Positions 57,165 through 64,000 of a DNA stretch of 64,000 nucleotides are shown in pieces (position 1 is the stretch's first letter; every line of letters begins with the position of its first letter). A program made the translations under genes and the position numbers. The stretch spans positions 124,001-188,000 of the forward strand of contig NZ_JAALBX010000008.1 of NCBI RefSeq assembly GCF_011077955.1, given 5' to 3'. The notes beneath the pieces were generated by a model. The model made no database searches. It worked only from the letters and a program-made list of their open reading frames with translations, and had not been told where the DNA came from. The DNA comes from Citrobacter freundii (GTDB taxonomy: Bacteria; Pseudomonadota; Gammaproteobacteria; Enterobacterales; Enterobacteriaceae).

Positions 57165-58034
57165 ATGAATCATATTATTAACAGCAGCTATTTGCTTAAC
57201 CATGCCAGAAAATTTGGTTACGCAGTCCCGGCTTTTAATATTCATAACCTGGAAACCATTCAGGTTGTATTAACGATTGCTAAAGAACTCGAATCGCCAG
57301 TGATATTAGCCGGTACGCCCGGTACGTACAGTTATGCGGGCGTTCAGCAAATTATCGCGATTGTTGAATCCATGGCGGCAGAAAATAATCAACAGGTGGT
57401 GGTGCATCTCGATCATCATCATGATTTTGATGATATTCACCATAAAATTCGCGCCGGTATTCGTTCCGCGATGATTGACGGCAGCGCCATGCCGCTTAAA
57501 GACAATATTGCCATTACCCGCAAAGTCACCGAGTTATGCCATTATTACGGCTGTAGCGTGGAGGCGGAAATTGGACAATTAGTGGGTCAGGAAGATGACC
57601 TGATTGTGGAAGACGTTGCCGATCCGTATACCAATCCGGAAGATGCGCGTTTACTGGTTGAGCAAACCAATATTGATTCGCTGGCGGTCGCCATCGGTTC
57701 TGCCCACGGCGTGTATAAAGCCACACCCCGACTGGATTTTGAGCGGCTGCAAAAAATTGCCAAACTGGTGGATATTCCACTGGTATTACATGGGGCATCC
57801 GGAATTCCCGACAGCGACGTTCAGAAATGTATTAAATTGGGGATAAGTAAGGTTAACGTGGCGACCGATCTGAAATTAGCCTTTGCCGAAACGTTAAAAT
57901 CCTTTTTCCTGGAAAAACCAGGCTCCAGCGATCCGCGTGAATATAACCAATTGGCGAAAGCGGCAATGGCCGATGTGGTACGCCATAAAATTATGACTTG
58001 CGGAAGCGCCGGGCGTATTTATTCTTTCGACTAA
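57165..58034 (+). CDS. gatY: Class II ketose-bisphosphate aldolase (GatY/KbaY-like)
   Basis: 289 residues from the ATG at 57165, four bases after the dehydrogenase stop. Zinc aldolase of the tagatose/fructose-bisphosphate type: [20 protein letters not shown], the catalytic Asp and zinc His in [16 protein letters not shown] (D83, H84), [32 protein letters not shown] and [20 protein letters not shown]. It probably works with the GatZ-like subunit two genes upstream to split a ketose bisphosphate into DHAP and a C3 aldehyde phosphate. Confidence 0.9.
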   Translation: MNHIINSSYLLNHARKFGYAVPAFNIHNLETIQVVLTIAKELESPVILAGTPGTYSYAGVQQIIAIVESMAAENNQQVVVHLDHHHDFDDIHHKIRAGIRSAMIDGSAMPLKDNIAITRKVTELCHYYGCSVEAEIGQLVGQEDDLIVEDVADPYTNPEDARLLVEQTNIDSLAVAIGSAHGVYKATPRLDFERLQKIAKLVDIPLVLHGASGIPDSDVQKCIKLGISKVNVATDLKLAFAETLKSFFLEKPGSSDPREYNQLAKAAMADVVRHKIMTCGSAGRIYSFD

Positions 58035-58071
58035 GAATCTATTTGCGATTTTTATTAATACTGGAGCAATC

Positions 58072-58497
58072 ATGCTTAAAAATATTGATCCCCGTCTCTC
58101 TCCTGAATTGCTATATACGCTATATTGTATGGGGCATGGCGATGAAATTGTTTTTAGCGATGCGCATTTTCCGGCTCATTCGGTGAATGAGCATGTTATT
58201 CGCGCCGACGGTAACCAGGTTGAACAATTACTAAAAGCAATTATCCCACTCTTTGAACTGGATAGTTATGTGACCGATGCTGTTGTGATGATGTCGGCAA
58301 GCGCCGGTGATGAATTACCGCCTGGATTAATTGACGACTATAAAGCGGTATTGCCAGAAAACCAGGATATTACTTTTATTGACCGCTTTGCCTTTTACGA
58401 ACGAGCGAAAAACGCCAGTTGCGTGGTGATTACTTCCTCAACGCGGAAATATGGAAACATTCTTCTGAAGAAAGGTGTTACGCCAGTAGAATGTTAG
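58072..58497 (+). CDS. RbsD/FucU-family sugar mutarotase (second paralogue)
   Basis: 141 residues. FucU-like: [55 protein letters not shown] and the C-terminal [19 protein letters not shown]. It is clearly related to fucU at 42817-43245, but the operon context (GatYZ-type aldolase, polyol dehydrogenase, ABC importer) points to a different sugar. It indicates that a cyclic aldose is a pathway intermediate or substrate. Confidence 0.88.
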   Translation: MLKNIDPRLSPELLYTLYCMGHGDEIVFSDAHFPAHSVNEHVIRADGNQVEQLLKAIIPLFELDSYVTDAVVMMSASAGDELPPGLIDDYKAVLPENQDITFIDRFAFYERAKNASCVVITSSTRKYGNILLKKGVTPVEC

Positions 58498-58527
58498 CCC
58501 TTTTATTCTCTTTTTCCGGAGTTTTTC

Positions 58528-60051
58528 ATGAAGCAAGCCATATTGCAAATGAGAAATATATCCAAATCATTTGCCGGTGTTCATGCACTTAAAGATGTGA
58601 ACTTTCAGCTCCGTAAAGGAGAAGTTCACGCGTTAATGGGTGAAAACGGTGCGGGCAAATCAACGTTAATGAAAGTGTTGATTGGCGTGCATGAAGCAGA
58701 TGAAGGGACTATTTACTATAAAGATAAAGAAGTGGCATTCGGTTCTGTGCTTGAAGCACAGAAAAGCGGAATAAGCATGATCTTCCAGGAACTTAACTTA
58801 GTTCCTCACTTAAGTGTTGCGGAGAATATTTTCCTGGCGCGGGAGCCTTTAAAAAACGGGCTGGTGGATTTTGCATTAATGGAAGAGAAATCTGCTAAGT
58901 TGCTGGAAATGTTCGATATTGACGTGTCGCCAAAAGACATTGTGAATACGCTTTCTGTCGCAAAGCAGCAGATGGTAGAAATCGCCAAGGCGCTCTCTTT
59001 TGATGTGGAAGTGTTAATTATGGATGAACCCACATCCGCATTAACAAAAAAAGAGATTGATAAATTATTCCAGCTTATCGAGAAATTAAAAGAACGCGAT
59101 GTATGCATTGTTTATATTTCTCATCGCATGGATGAATTAAAACGTATTTGCGATCATATTACGATTTTCCGCGACGGCATGTATATTTCAGACCATGTTT
59201 TTGCTGATATCACCATGGATGAAATCATTACCAAGATGGTTGGGCGCTCGTTGGATAATCATTTCCCGACGCGTAAATCAAAGGCGGAAGATAAAGTCAT
59301 TCTGTCGATTCAAAATGCCAGCCGTTTTGGGGTATTTGAAGGCATCGACTTTGATTTAATGAAAGGCGAGATTCTGGGTATTACCGGGCTGGTGGGGGCA
59401 AAAAGAACGGAACTGGCTCGGGCAATATTTGGGGCGGAAACGTTGGATGATGGGCAAATTGTCTCTTTTGACAAAGAAATCACTATCACTTCGCCAAATG
59501 ACGCTATCAAAGCCGGGATCGCGTATTTGTCCGAGGACCGTAAGTTAAATGGTCTGGCGGTCGATATGTCGGTCAAAAGCAATGTCATGATGGCGGCGCT
59601 GGATAAAGTTTGTAGTAAATGGGGCGTTATTTCTGGCCTCAAAGAAAAAGTGGCCTGCGATCTTTATATAAAAAAATTAAGCATTAAAACACCGCACATT
59701 GAGCAGATTGTTAAAAATCTCAGCGGCGGGAATCAGCAAAAAGTGGTGATTGCAAAATGGTTGTTCCGTGATGCCAGGATCATGATTTTTGATGAGCCAA
59801 CCCGTGGGATCGATGTCGGCGCGAAATATGCCATTTATGAATTACTCGATGAACTGGCAGATCAAGGTATCGGCGTCATTATGATCTCATCCGAACTGCC
59901 GGAAATACTGGGCATGACCGATCGCGTAGTGATCATGAAAGAAGGCCTGATGACTGCGGTATTAAAAACGACAGAAACCAGCCAGGAAGAGATTATGCAG
60001 TACGCGACAGGAGTGAAAAACATGTATATCACCGAACAGGAGTTAGCTTAA
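58528..60051 (+). CDS. ABC sugar importer, tandem ATPase (RbsA-like)
   Basis: 507 residues. First ABC domain with Walker A GENGAGKST, LSVAKQQMVEIAKA and Walker B VLIMDEPTSALT. Second domain with a degenerate Walker A GLVGAKRTEL (the usual GAGRTE has Lys for Gly), intact signature LSGGNQQK and Walker B IMIFDEPTRGIDVGA. It directly abuts the permease gene. It is more A/T-rich than the upstream genes, including in codon third positions. Confidence 0.93.
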   Translation: MKQAILQMRNISKSFAGVHALKDVNFQLRKGEVHALMGENGAGKSTLMKVLIGVHEADEGTIYYKDKEVAFGSVLEAQKSGISMIFQELNLVPHLSVAENIFLAREPLKNGLVDFALMEEKSAKLLEMFDIDVSPKDIVNTLSVAKQQMVEIAKALSFDVEVLIMDEPTSALTKKEIDKLFQLIEKLKERDVCIVYISHRMDELKRICDHITIFRDGMYISDHVFADITMDEIITKMVGRSLDNHFPTRKSKAEDKVILSIQNASRFGVFEGIDFDLMKGEILGITGLVGAKRTELARAIFGAETLDDGQIVSFDKEITITSPNDAIKAGIAYLSEDRKLNGLAVDMSVKSNVMMAALDKVCSKWGVISGLKEKVACDLYIKKLSIKTPHIEQIVKNLSGGNQQKVVIAKWLFRDARIMIFDEPTRGIDVGAKYAIYELLDELADQGIGVIMISSELPEILGMTDRVVIMKEGLMTAVLKTTETSQEEIMQYATGVKNMYITEQELA

Positions 60052-61101
60052 ATGAACGATAAAAGAAAACTTTTATTGCAGAAGTTGGCTGCGTTGGGCG
60101 GTTTAGTCCTGCTGATTATTATCTTTTCCTTCACCAGCGACAGTTTTTTCTCCGTCAATAATATTATGACGGTAGGCCTGCAGACCTCCACCATTGCGTT
60201 TATTGGTATTGGGGTAACTTGCGTCATTTTAACCGGCGGGATCGATCTGAGTATCGGCTCTATTGTGGCGCTCTCCGGCGTGGCGGCGGGGCTTGCGGTA
60301 AATGCCGGGATGCCGGTAAGCGTGGGGTTATTGTTTGGCGTACTCACTGGTAGTGCCTGCGGCCTGGTCAACGGCATTCTGGTGACAACGTTCCGTCTGC
60401 CGCCGTTTATCGCCACGCTCGGCACCATGATGATCCTGCGCGGCCTGGCGCTTTACGTCACCAACGCCGCACCGGTTTCCGGGATGCCCGATTCGTTCGG
60501 CGATTTGGGTAACGGTTCGCTGTTTCGTATCGTCCAGGAAGGGGATAACGGCTTACCGGAGGTGATTTTCCCGGGCATTCCTTATCCGGTGGTGCTGATG
60601 ATTGTCGCGGCGGTGCTGTTTACTTTCGCGTTAACCAAAATGCGCATGGGCCGTTATTTATACGCCATTGGCTCCAATGAAGAAGCGGCGCGTTTATCGG
60701 GTATTAAAACCAATCAGGTCAAATTAGTGGCTTATATCATCAGCGGCACATTCGCCGGACTGTGCGGGGTGGTTATCGCCTCTCGTCTGGTCACCGCGCA
60801 GCCAAATGGCGGGATGATGTATGAGCTGGATGCGATTGCCAGCGCCGTGGTCGGCGGCACGTCATTAATGGGCGGCGTCGGCACCATTCCCGGTACGTTA
60901 ATCGGCTCCTTTATTATCGGCGTGTTGCGTAATGGCTTGAATATGAACGGCGTGTCGTTCTTCGTTCAGCAAATCATTATTGGTAGCGTCATTCTTTTAG
61001 CCGTTGCGTATGACCAAATTCGTCAGCGTCCGGCAAGCAAAAAATCCTTTAAGCAAAAAGCGAGTAATAACAAACCACAGGTTACGCCCTCGGTGAAATG
61101 A
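60052..61101 (+). CDS. ABC sugar importer, permease (RbsC-like)
   Basis: 349 residues, about ten hydrophobic segments. RbsC-type: ILTGGIDLSIGSIVALSGVA, FRLPPFIATLGTMMILRGLA, YAIGSNEEAARLSGIKTNQV (coupling loop), GGTSLMGGVGTIPGTLIGSF. A basic hydrophilic tail (RQRPASKKSFKQKASNNK) of about 25 residues at the C-terminus is longer than in RbsC. It starts right after the ATPase stop. Confidence 0.93.
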   Translation: MNDKRKLLLQKLAALGGLVLLIIIFSFTSDSFFSVNNIMTVGLQTSTIAFIGIGVTCVILTGGIDLSIGSIVALSGVAAGLAVNAGMPVSVGLLFGVLTGSACGLVNGILVTTFRLPPFIATLGTMMILRGLALYVTNAAPVSGMPDSFGDLGNGSLFRIVQEGDNGLPEVIFPGIPYPVVLMIVAAVLFTFALTKMRMGRYLYAIGSNEEAARLSGIKTNQVKLVAYIISGTFAGLCGVVIASRLVTAQPNGGMMYELDAIASAVVGGTSLMGGVGTIPGTLIGSFIIGVLRNGLNMNGVSFFVQQIIIGSVILLAVAYDQIRQRPASKKSFKQKASNNKPQVTPSVK

Positions 61102-61141
61102 CATTAACCGTTCTACCCTACACATAATAAGGAACACGTTC

Positions 61142-62098
61142 ATGAAGAAATTAGCAACATTTGCAATGCTGGGTTTGGCTGCGGCAATTTCGATGACCAC
61201 ATCGGCTGCTTTCGCTAAATCAAATGAAATTGCGGTTATCGTTAAAACGGCTAACTCGAACTTTTGGCAAAACGTGAATAAAGGCGCCACGGACGCAGGC
61301 AGCGAATTTAAAGATAAATATAAAGTGACCTTCCAGGGCCCGGAAGCGGAAACTCAGGTTGCTGAGCAGGTCAATATGGTGGATAACGCCATTAACCGCG
61401 GCGTGTCGGGTATTGTTCTGGCGCCTTCCGACCCGGATGCATTAATCCCGGCGGTGAAAAAAGCCTGGGAAAACGGTATTCCTGTTGTGCTGATTGACTC
61501 CTCATTAAACGAGAAAGGCGCGAAATATTATCAGTCGTTCCTGTCTACCGATAACCGTAAAGCCGGCGCGCTGGCGGCGAAAAAACTGATTGAAGCTAAT
61601 GGTCAGGAGGGCAAAGTCAGCGTTATGTCCTTTACGCCAGGGGCGGGCAGCGCCATCGAACGCGTTGGCGGTTTTACTGACGTCATTAAATCAGAATCAA
61701 AATTAAACATGATTGGCCCGTTCTATTCACAGGCTGATATGGCAACAGCGCTCAATCAAACCATCGACGCGCTCTCGTCTAATAAAGATATTACCGCGCT
61801 GTTTGGGGCTAACGAGCCGACCGCGGTCGGCATGGCGCGCGCCATCAAACAACTGGGTTATACCGGCAAAGTGGTTGCGGTGGGTTTTGATGGTAACGCC
61901 GCGCTACAGCATTTCGTCCGTGAAGGCACCCTGAACGGCATCATCGTTCAGTCTTCTTATCAAATGGGCAAAAAAGGCGTTGAGACTATCGACCATATTC
62001 TGAACAAACAGAAAGTCGATAAAGTCATCGATACCGGCGTCGTTTATGTCGATAAAAACAATATCGATACACCGGAAGCACAAGCCGTTCTGTATTAA
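61142..62098 (+). CDS. ABC sugar importer, periplasmic binding protein (RbsB-like)
   Basis: 318 residues. Signal peptide of 25 residues (MKKLATFAML...SAAFA), cleavage after AFA. Mature sugar-binding protein: EIAVIVKTANSNFWQNVNKG, PEAETQVAEQVNMVDNAINR, GIVLAPSDPDALIPAVKKAW, VVLIDSSLNEKGAKYYQSFL and GFDGNAALQHFVREGTLNGI. Residues F, W, D, R and N at these places are typical sugar contacts. It is not close to the binding protein of the fucose locus, so the ligand probably differs. A strong hairpin follows. Confidence 0.92.
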   Translation: MKKLATFAMLGLAAAISMTTSAAFAKSNEIAVIVKTANSNFWQNVNKGATDAGSEFKDKYKVTFQGPEAETQVAEQVNMVDNAINRGVSGIVLAPSDPDALIPAVKKAWENGIPVVLIDSSLNEKGAKYYQSFLSTDNRKAGALAAKKLIEANGQEGKVSVMSFTPGAGSAIERVGGFTDVIKSESKLNMIGPFYSQADMATALNQTIDALSSNKDITALFGANEPTAVGMARAIKQLGYTGKVVAVGFDGNAALQHFVREGTLNGIIVQSSYQMGKKGVETIDHILNKQKVDKVIDTGVVYVDKNNIDTPEAQAVLY

Positions 62099-62117
62099 TG
62101 CGTAAGCCCTGATGATG

Positions 62118-62149
62118 TCAGGTTGCGAGGGTGCGCCTTCGCAACCTGA
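62118..62149 (+). other. Stable intercistronic hairpin after the binding-protein gene
   Basis: An 11-bp perfect stem TCAGGTTGCGA (62118-62128) / TCGCAACCTGA (62139-62149) with a 10-base loop and no U-run. Such hairpins behind binding-protein genes commonly protect the upstream mRNA and lower downstream expression. Confidence 0.6.
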
Positions 62150-62201
62150 AAACTGACCGGGAAATAACGTTAACGATAACTTCTTCATAGAGTCGTGATA
62201 A

Positions 62202-63221
62202 ATGAGCAAATTATCTGGTACTGCAGCACCCTCACAGGATGCCATTCCGTATAAAACCTTAGCGAATGGCTACAAGATCCCCGGTATCGGCATGGGAACG
62301 TTTGGTTCCGATCGCTTTAACGCCGAGCAGGTCGCTGAGGGCGTCTTTCACGCCGCGCAAGCCGGTTTCCGCTTCTTCGACTGCGCATCGGTGTACGGCA
62401 ATGAAAGCATGATTGGCGACGTGTTCGCGAAGATTATGCAAAGCGGCATCAGCCGTTCTGAACTGTTTATCGACTCAAAAGTCTGGAATGACCGGCACGA
62501 TGACGTCATCGCCTCATGCAAACAGTCGCTGGAAGATTTAAAGCTCGATTATCTCGATCTTTATCTGGTGCACTGGCCGTTCTCAAATTACCACGCGCCG
62601 GGTTGTACGGTGGATTCCCGCAGCCCCGATGCCAGGCCGTATTCCCACGAGCGCTTTATGGAAACCTGGGCGCAGATGGAACAGCTGGTGGAAATGGGAC
62701 TGGTCAGAAGCATTGGCACGTCCAATATGACCATCCCGAAAATGGCGTTGTTGCTGCGCGATTGCAAAATCCGCCCGGTTGCCAACGAAATGGAATGCCA
62801 TCCGCATTTCCAGCAGCAGGAACTGTACGACTTCCTGGTCGCCAATGAAATTCAGCCTATCGGCTTTTGCCCGATCGGTTCACCGACGCGCCCGGAACGC
62901 GACAGAACGGAAGACGATACCTGTGATATCGAAGATCCGGTGATCGTAGAAATTGCCAATCGCCACCAGGTTCATCCGGCCATTATTTGCATTAAGTGGG
63001 CGGTACAGCGCGGGCATATTCCGATCCCGTTCTCGGTGGTGAAAGAGCAGATCTACGGCAACATCCGTTGCATTACCGAAGATCCGTTGAGTGATGACGA
63101 GATGGCGGCCATCGCGGGCATCGATCGCAACAACCGCCTGATCAAAGGCCAGGTCTTCTTGTGGGAAGGCGCGGAAAGCTGGAAAGACCTGTGGGATCTT
63201 GACGGCACTATCACTCAATAA
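62202..63221 (+). CDS. Aldo/keto reductase
   Basis: 339 residues, cytoplasmic TIM barrel. The AKR catalytic tetrad is complete: D60 and Y65 (FFDCASVYGNESM), K93 (IDSKVWND) and H124 (YLVHWPFSN). NADPH-binding features are at the C-terminal side (IPIPFSVVKEQIYGNIRC). The protein has an insert of about 20 residues after H124 (APGCTVDSRSPDARPYSHE). In this operon it may reduce an imported aldose to the polyol that the GatD-like enzyme then oxidises. The substrate is inferred from context only. Confidence 0.88.
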   Translation: MSKLSGTAAPSQDAIPYKTLANGYKIPGIGMGTFGSDRFNAEQVAEGVFHAAQAGFRFFDCASVYGNESMIGDVFAKIMQSGISRSELFIDSKVWNDRHDDVIASCKQSLEDLKLDYLDLYLVHWPFSNYHAPGCTVDSRSPDARPYSHERFMETWAQMEQLVEMGLVRSIGTSNMTIPKMALLLRDCKIRPVANEMECHPHFQQQELYDFLVANEIQPIGFCPIGSPTRPERDRTEDDTCDIEDPVIVEIANRHQVHPAIICIKWAVQRGHIPIPFSVVKEQIYGNIRCITEDPLSDDEMAAIAGIDRNNRLIKGQVFLWEGAESWKDLWDLDGTITQ

Positions 63222-63257
63222 TCAACACGAAACAGACGCTTCACCGGGGAATACACT

Positions 63258-64000
63258 ATGTATCTGGGCATCGATTGCGGGACGCAGGGCGCGAAAGTTT
63301 TACTCTGGAATGCACAGACAGAACAGGTTGTGGCATCCAGTTATCATACCTACGACCTCATCAGCGATCGCCCAGGTCAAAAAGAACAGCATCCGGCCGC
63401 CTGGCTTGATGCAATAAAAAACGGCATTCAGACCGTTATGGCCCACGCCGCGATTTCGCCTGCGAAGATTGCGGCGATGGGGATTTCCGGCCAGCAGCAC
63501 GGATTAGTGCTGCTGGATGCGAACGACACCCTGATTCGCCCGGCAAAACTATGGTGTGATACCGAAACCGTGCCGGAATTAACGGCCTTCTGCGAGCAAT
63601 TCCACGCGGCGTTGGGCAAGCCGGTGCATCACGTAACCGGCATCCATATTCCCGTGGCGTTTACGCTTGCCAAATTACTGTGGGTAAAAGCGCACGAGCC
63701 TGAGGCGTATGCGCGCATCGAAAAACTCTTTTTGCCCCATGAGTACATTAATTACTGGTTAACCGGCCATTACTGCGCCGAATACGGCGATGCGTCAGGC
63801 ACCGGCTGGTTCGACACGGTCAATCGTTGCTGGAGTAAAACGGTGGTTGACGCTATCGATCCAACGCTATTGGCGAAGCTGCCGCCGCTTATCGAGGCGC
63901 ATCAGCCTGCGGGCTTCCTCACTGCCGCCAGCGCCGCGCTGTTAGGCCTGCCGGAGGGCATTCCGGTGTCCAGCGGCGGGGGGGACAATATGATGTCTGC
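63258..64000 (+). CDS. FGGY-family xylulokinase-like kinase (N-terminal part, cut by window edge)
   Basis: The reading frame starts at the ATG at 63258 and is open to the right edge (247 residues visible). XylB-like: MYLGIDCGTQGAKVLLWNAQ, GISGQQHGLVLLDANDTLIR (the QxHG substrate motif), RPAKLWCDTETVPE, LAKLLWVKAHEPEAYARIEK, YGDASGTGWFDT and SSGGGDNMMS. It would phosphorylate a ketose at C5 or C1. In this operon it may provide one of the two phosphates that the GatYZ-like aldolase needs; a second kinase may lie beyond the window. Confidence 0.88.
   Translation, partial: MYLGIDCGTQGAKVLLWNAQTEQVVASSYHTYDLISDRPGQKEQHPAAWLDAIKNGIQTVMAHAAISPAKIAAMGISGQQHGLVLLDANDTLIRPAKLWCDTETVPELTAFCEQFHAALGKPVHHVTGIHIPVAFTLAKLLWVKAHEPEAYARIEKLFLPHEYINYWLTGHYCAEYGDASGTGWFDTVNRCWSKTVVDAIDPTLLAKLPPLIEAHQPAGFLTAASAALLGLPEGIPVSSGGGDNMMS

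Overview
The window is chromosomal DNA from a member of the Enterobacteriaceae. Gene order and protein sequences match E. coli, Citrobacter, Klebsiella, Trabulsiella and Kluyvera-type genomes closely (citCDEFXGT, norVW, hyf operon, fuc genes, tna operon, yph genes). Coding density is high, genes are arranged in overlapping operons, and I see no rRNA, tRNA, insertion sequence, prophage or CRISPR array. The genus cannot be fixed from the sequence alone. The contents suggest a gut or environmental facultative anaerobe that ferments citrate and sugars, makes H2 from formate, detoxifies NO and degrades tryptophan to indole.

Layout. 1-7.5 kb: citrate fermentation locus (partial sensor kinase citA, divergent from citCDEFXG-citT), with a paired 25-bp direct repeat in the divergent promoter. 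7.6-11.2 kb: an EamA transporter, then norVW (NO reductase) with NorR enhancer sites and a sigma-54 promoter but no adjacent norR. 11.4-12.8 kb: a DUF1349 protein and nickel regulator nikR with a His-rich tail. 13.0-30.9 kb: a complete formate hydrogenlyase-2 island. It holds the 10-gene hyfA-J hydrogenase-4 operon plus a HycI-type protease, a HyfR/FhlA-type activator, a formate channel, a HydN ferredoxin and an FdhF formate dehydrogenase with cysteine in place of selenocysteine at residue 140.

30.9-43.2 kb: an L-fucose locus in which fucO/fucA and fucI/fucK/fucU flank an ABC sugar importer, a D-ribulokinase-like FGGY kinase and a LacI-type regulator. These occupy the position where E. coli has FucP, and FucR is also missing. 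43.3-44.2 kb: a two-gene nitrosative-stress unit (YeaR-like, YgbA-like) preceded by three GT-N7-AC motifs and a -24/-12 promoter, the same architecture as norVW. 44.5-47.5 kb: tna operon with an unmarked tnaC leader peptide gene, tnaA and an Mtr-type aromatic permease. 47.5-54.5 kb: a yph-like sugar cluster (aldose epimerase, MFS sugar porter, YphG, ROK regulator YphH). 54.8-64 kb: a sugar/polyol operon (GatZ-like, GatD-like, GatY-like, FucU-like, ABC importer, aldo/keto reductase, xylulokinase-like, cut by the window edge) that looks like a complete oxidoreductive pathway of unknown substrate.

The most noteworthy points are the apparent NorR/sigma-54 control of yeaR-ygbA, the selenium-free formate hydrogenlyase-2 with shared GTCGACAC operators, the rebuilt fucose/D-arabinose locus, and the final uncharacterised sugar operon.
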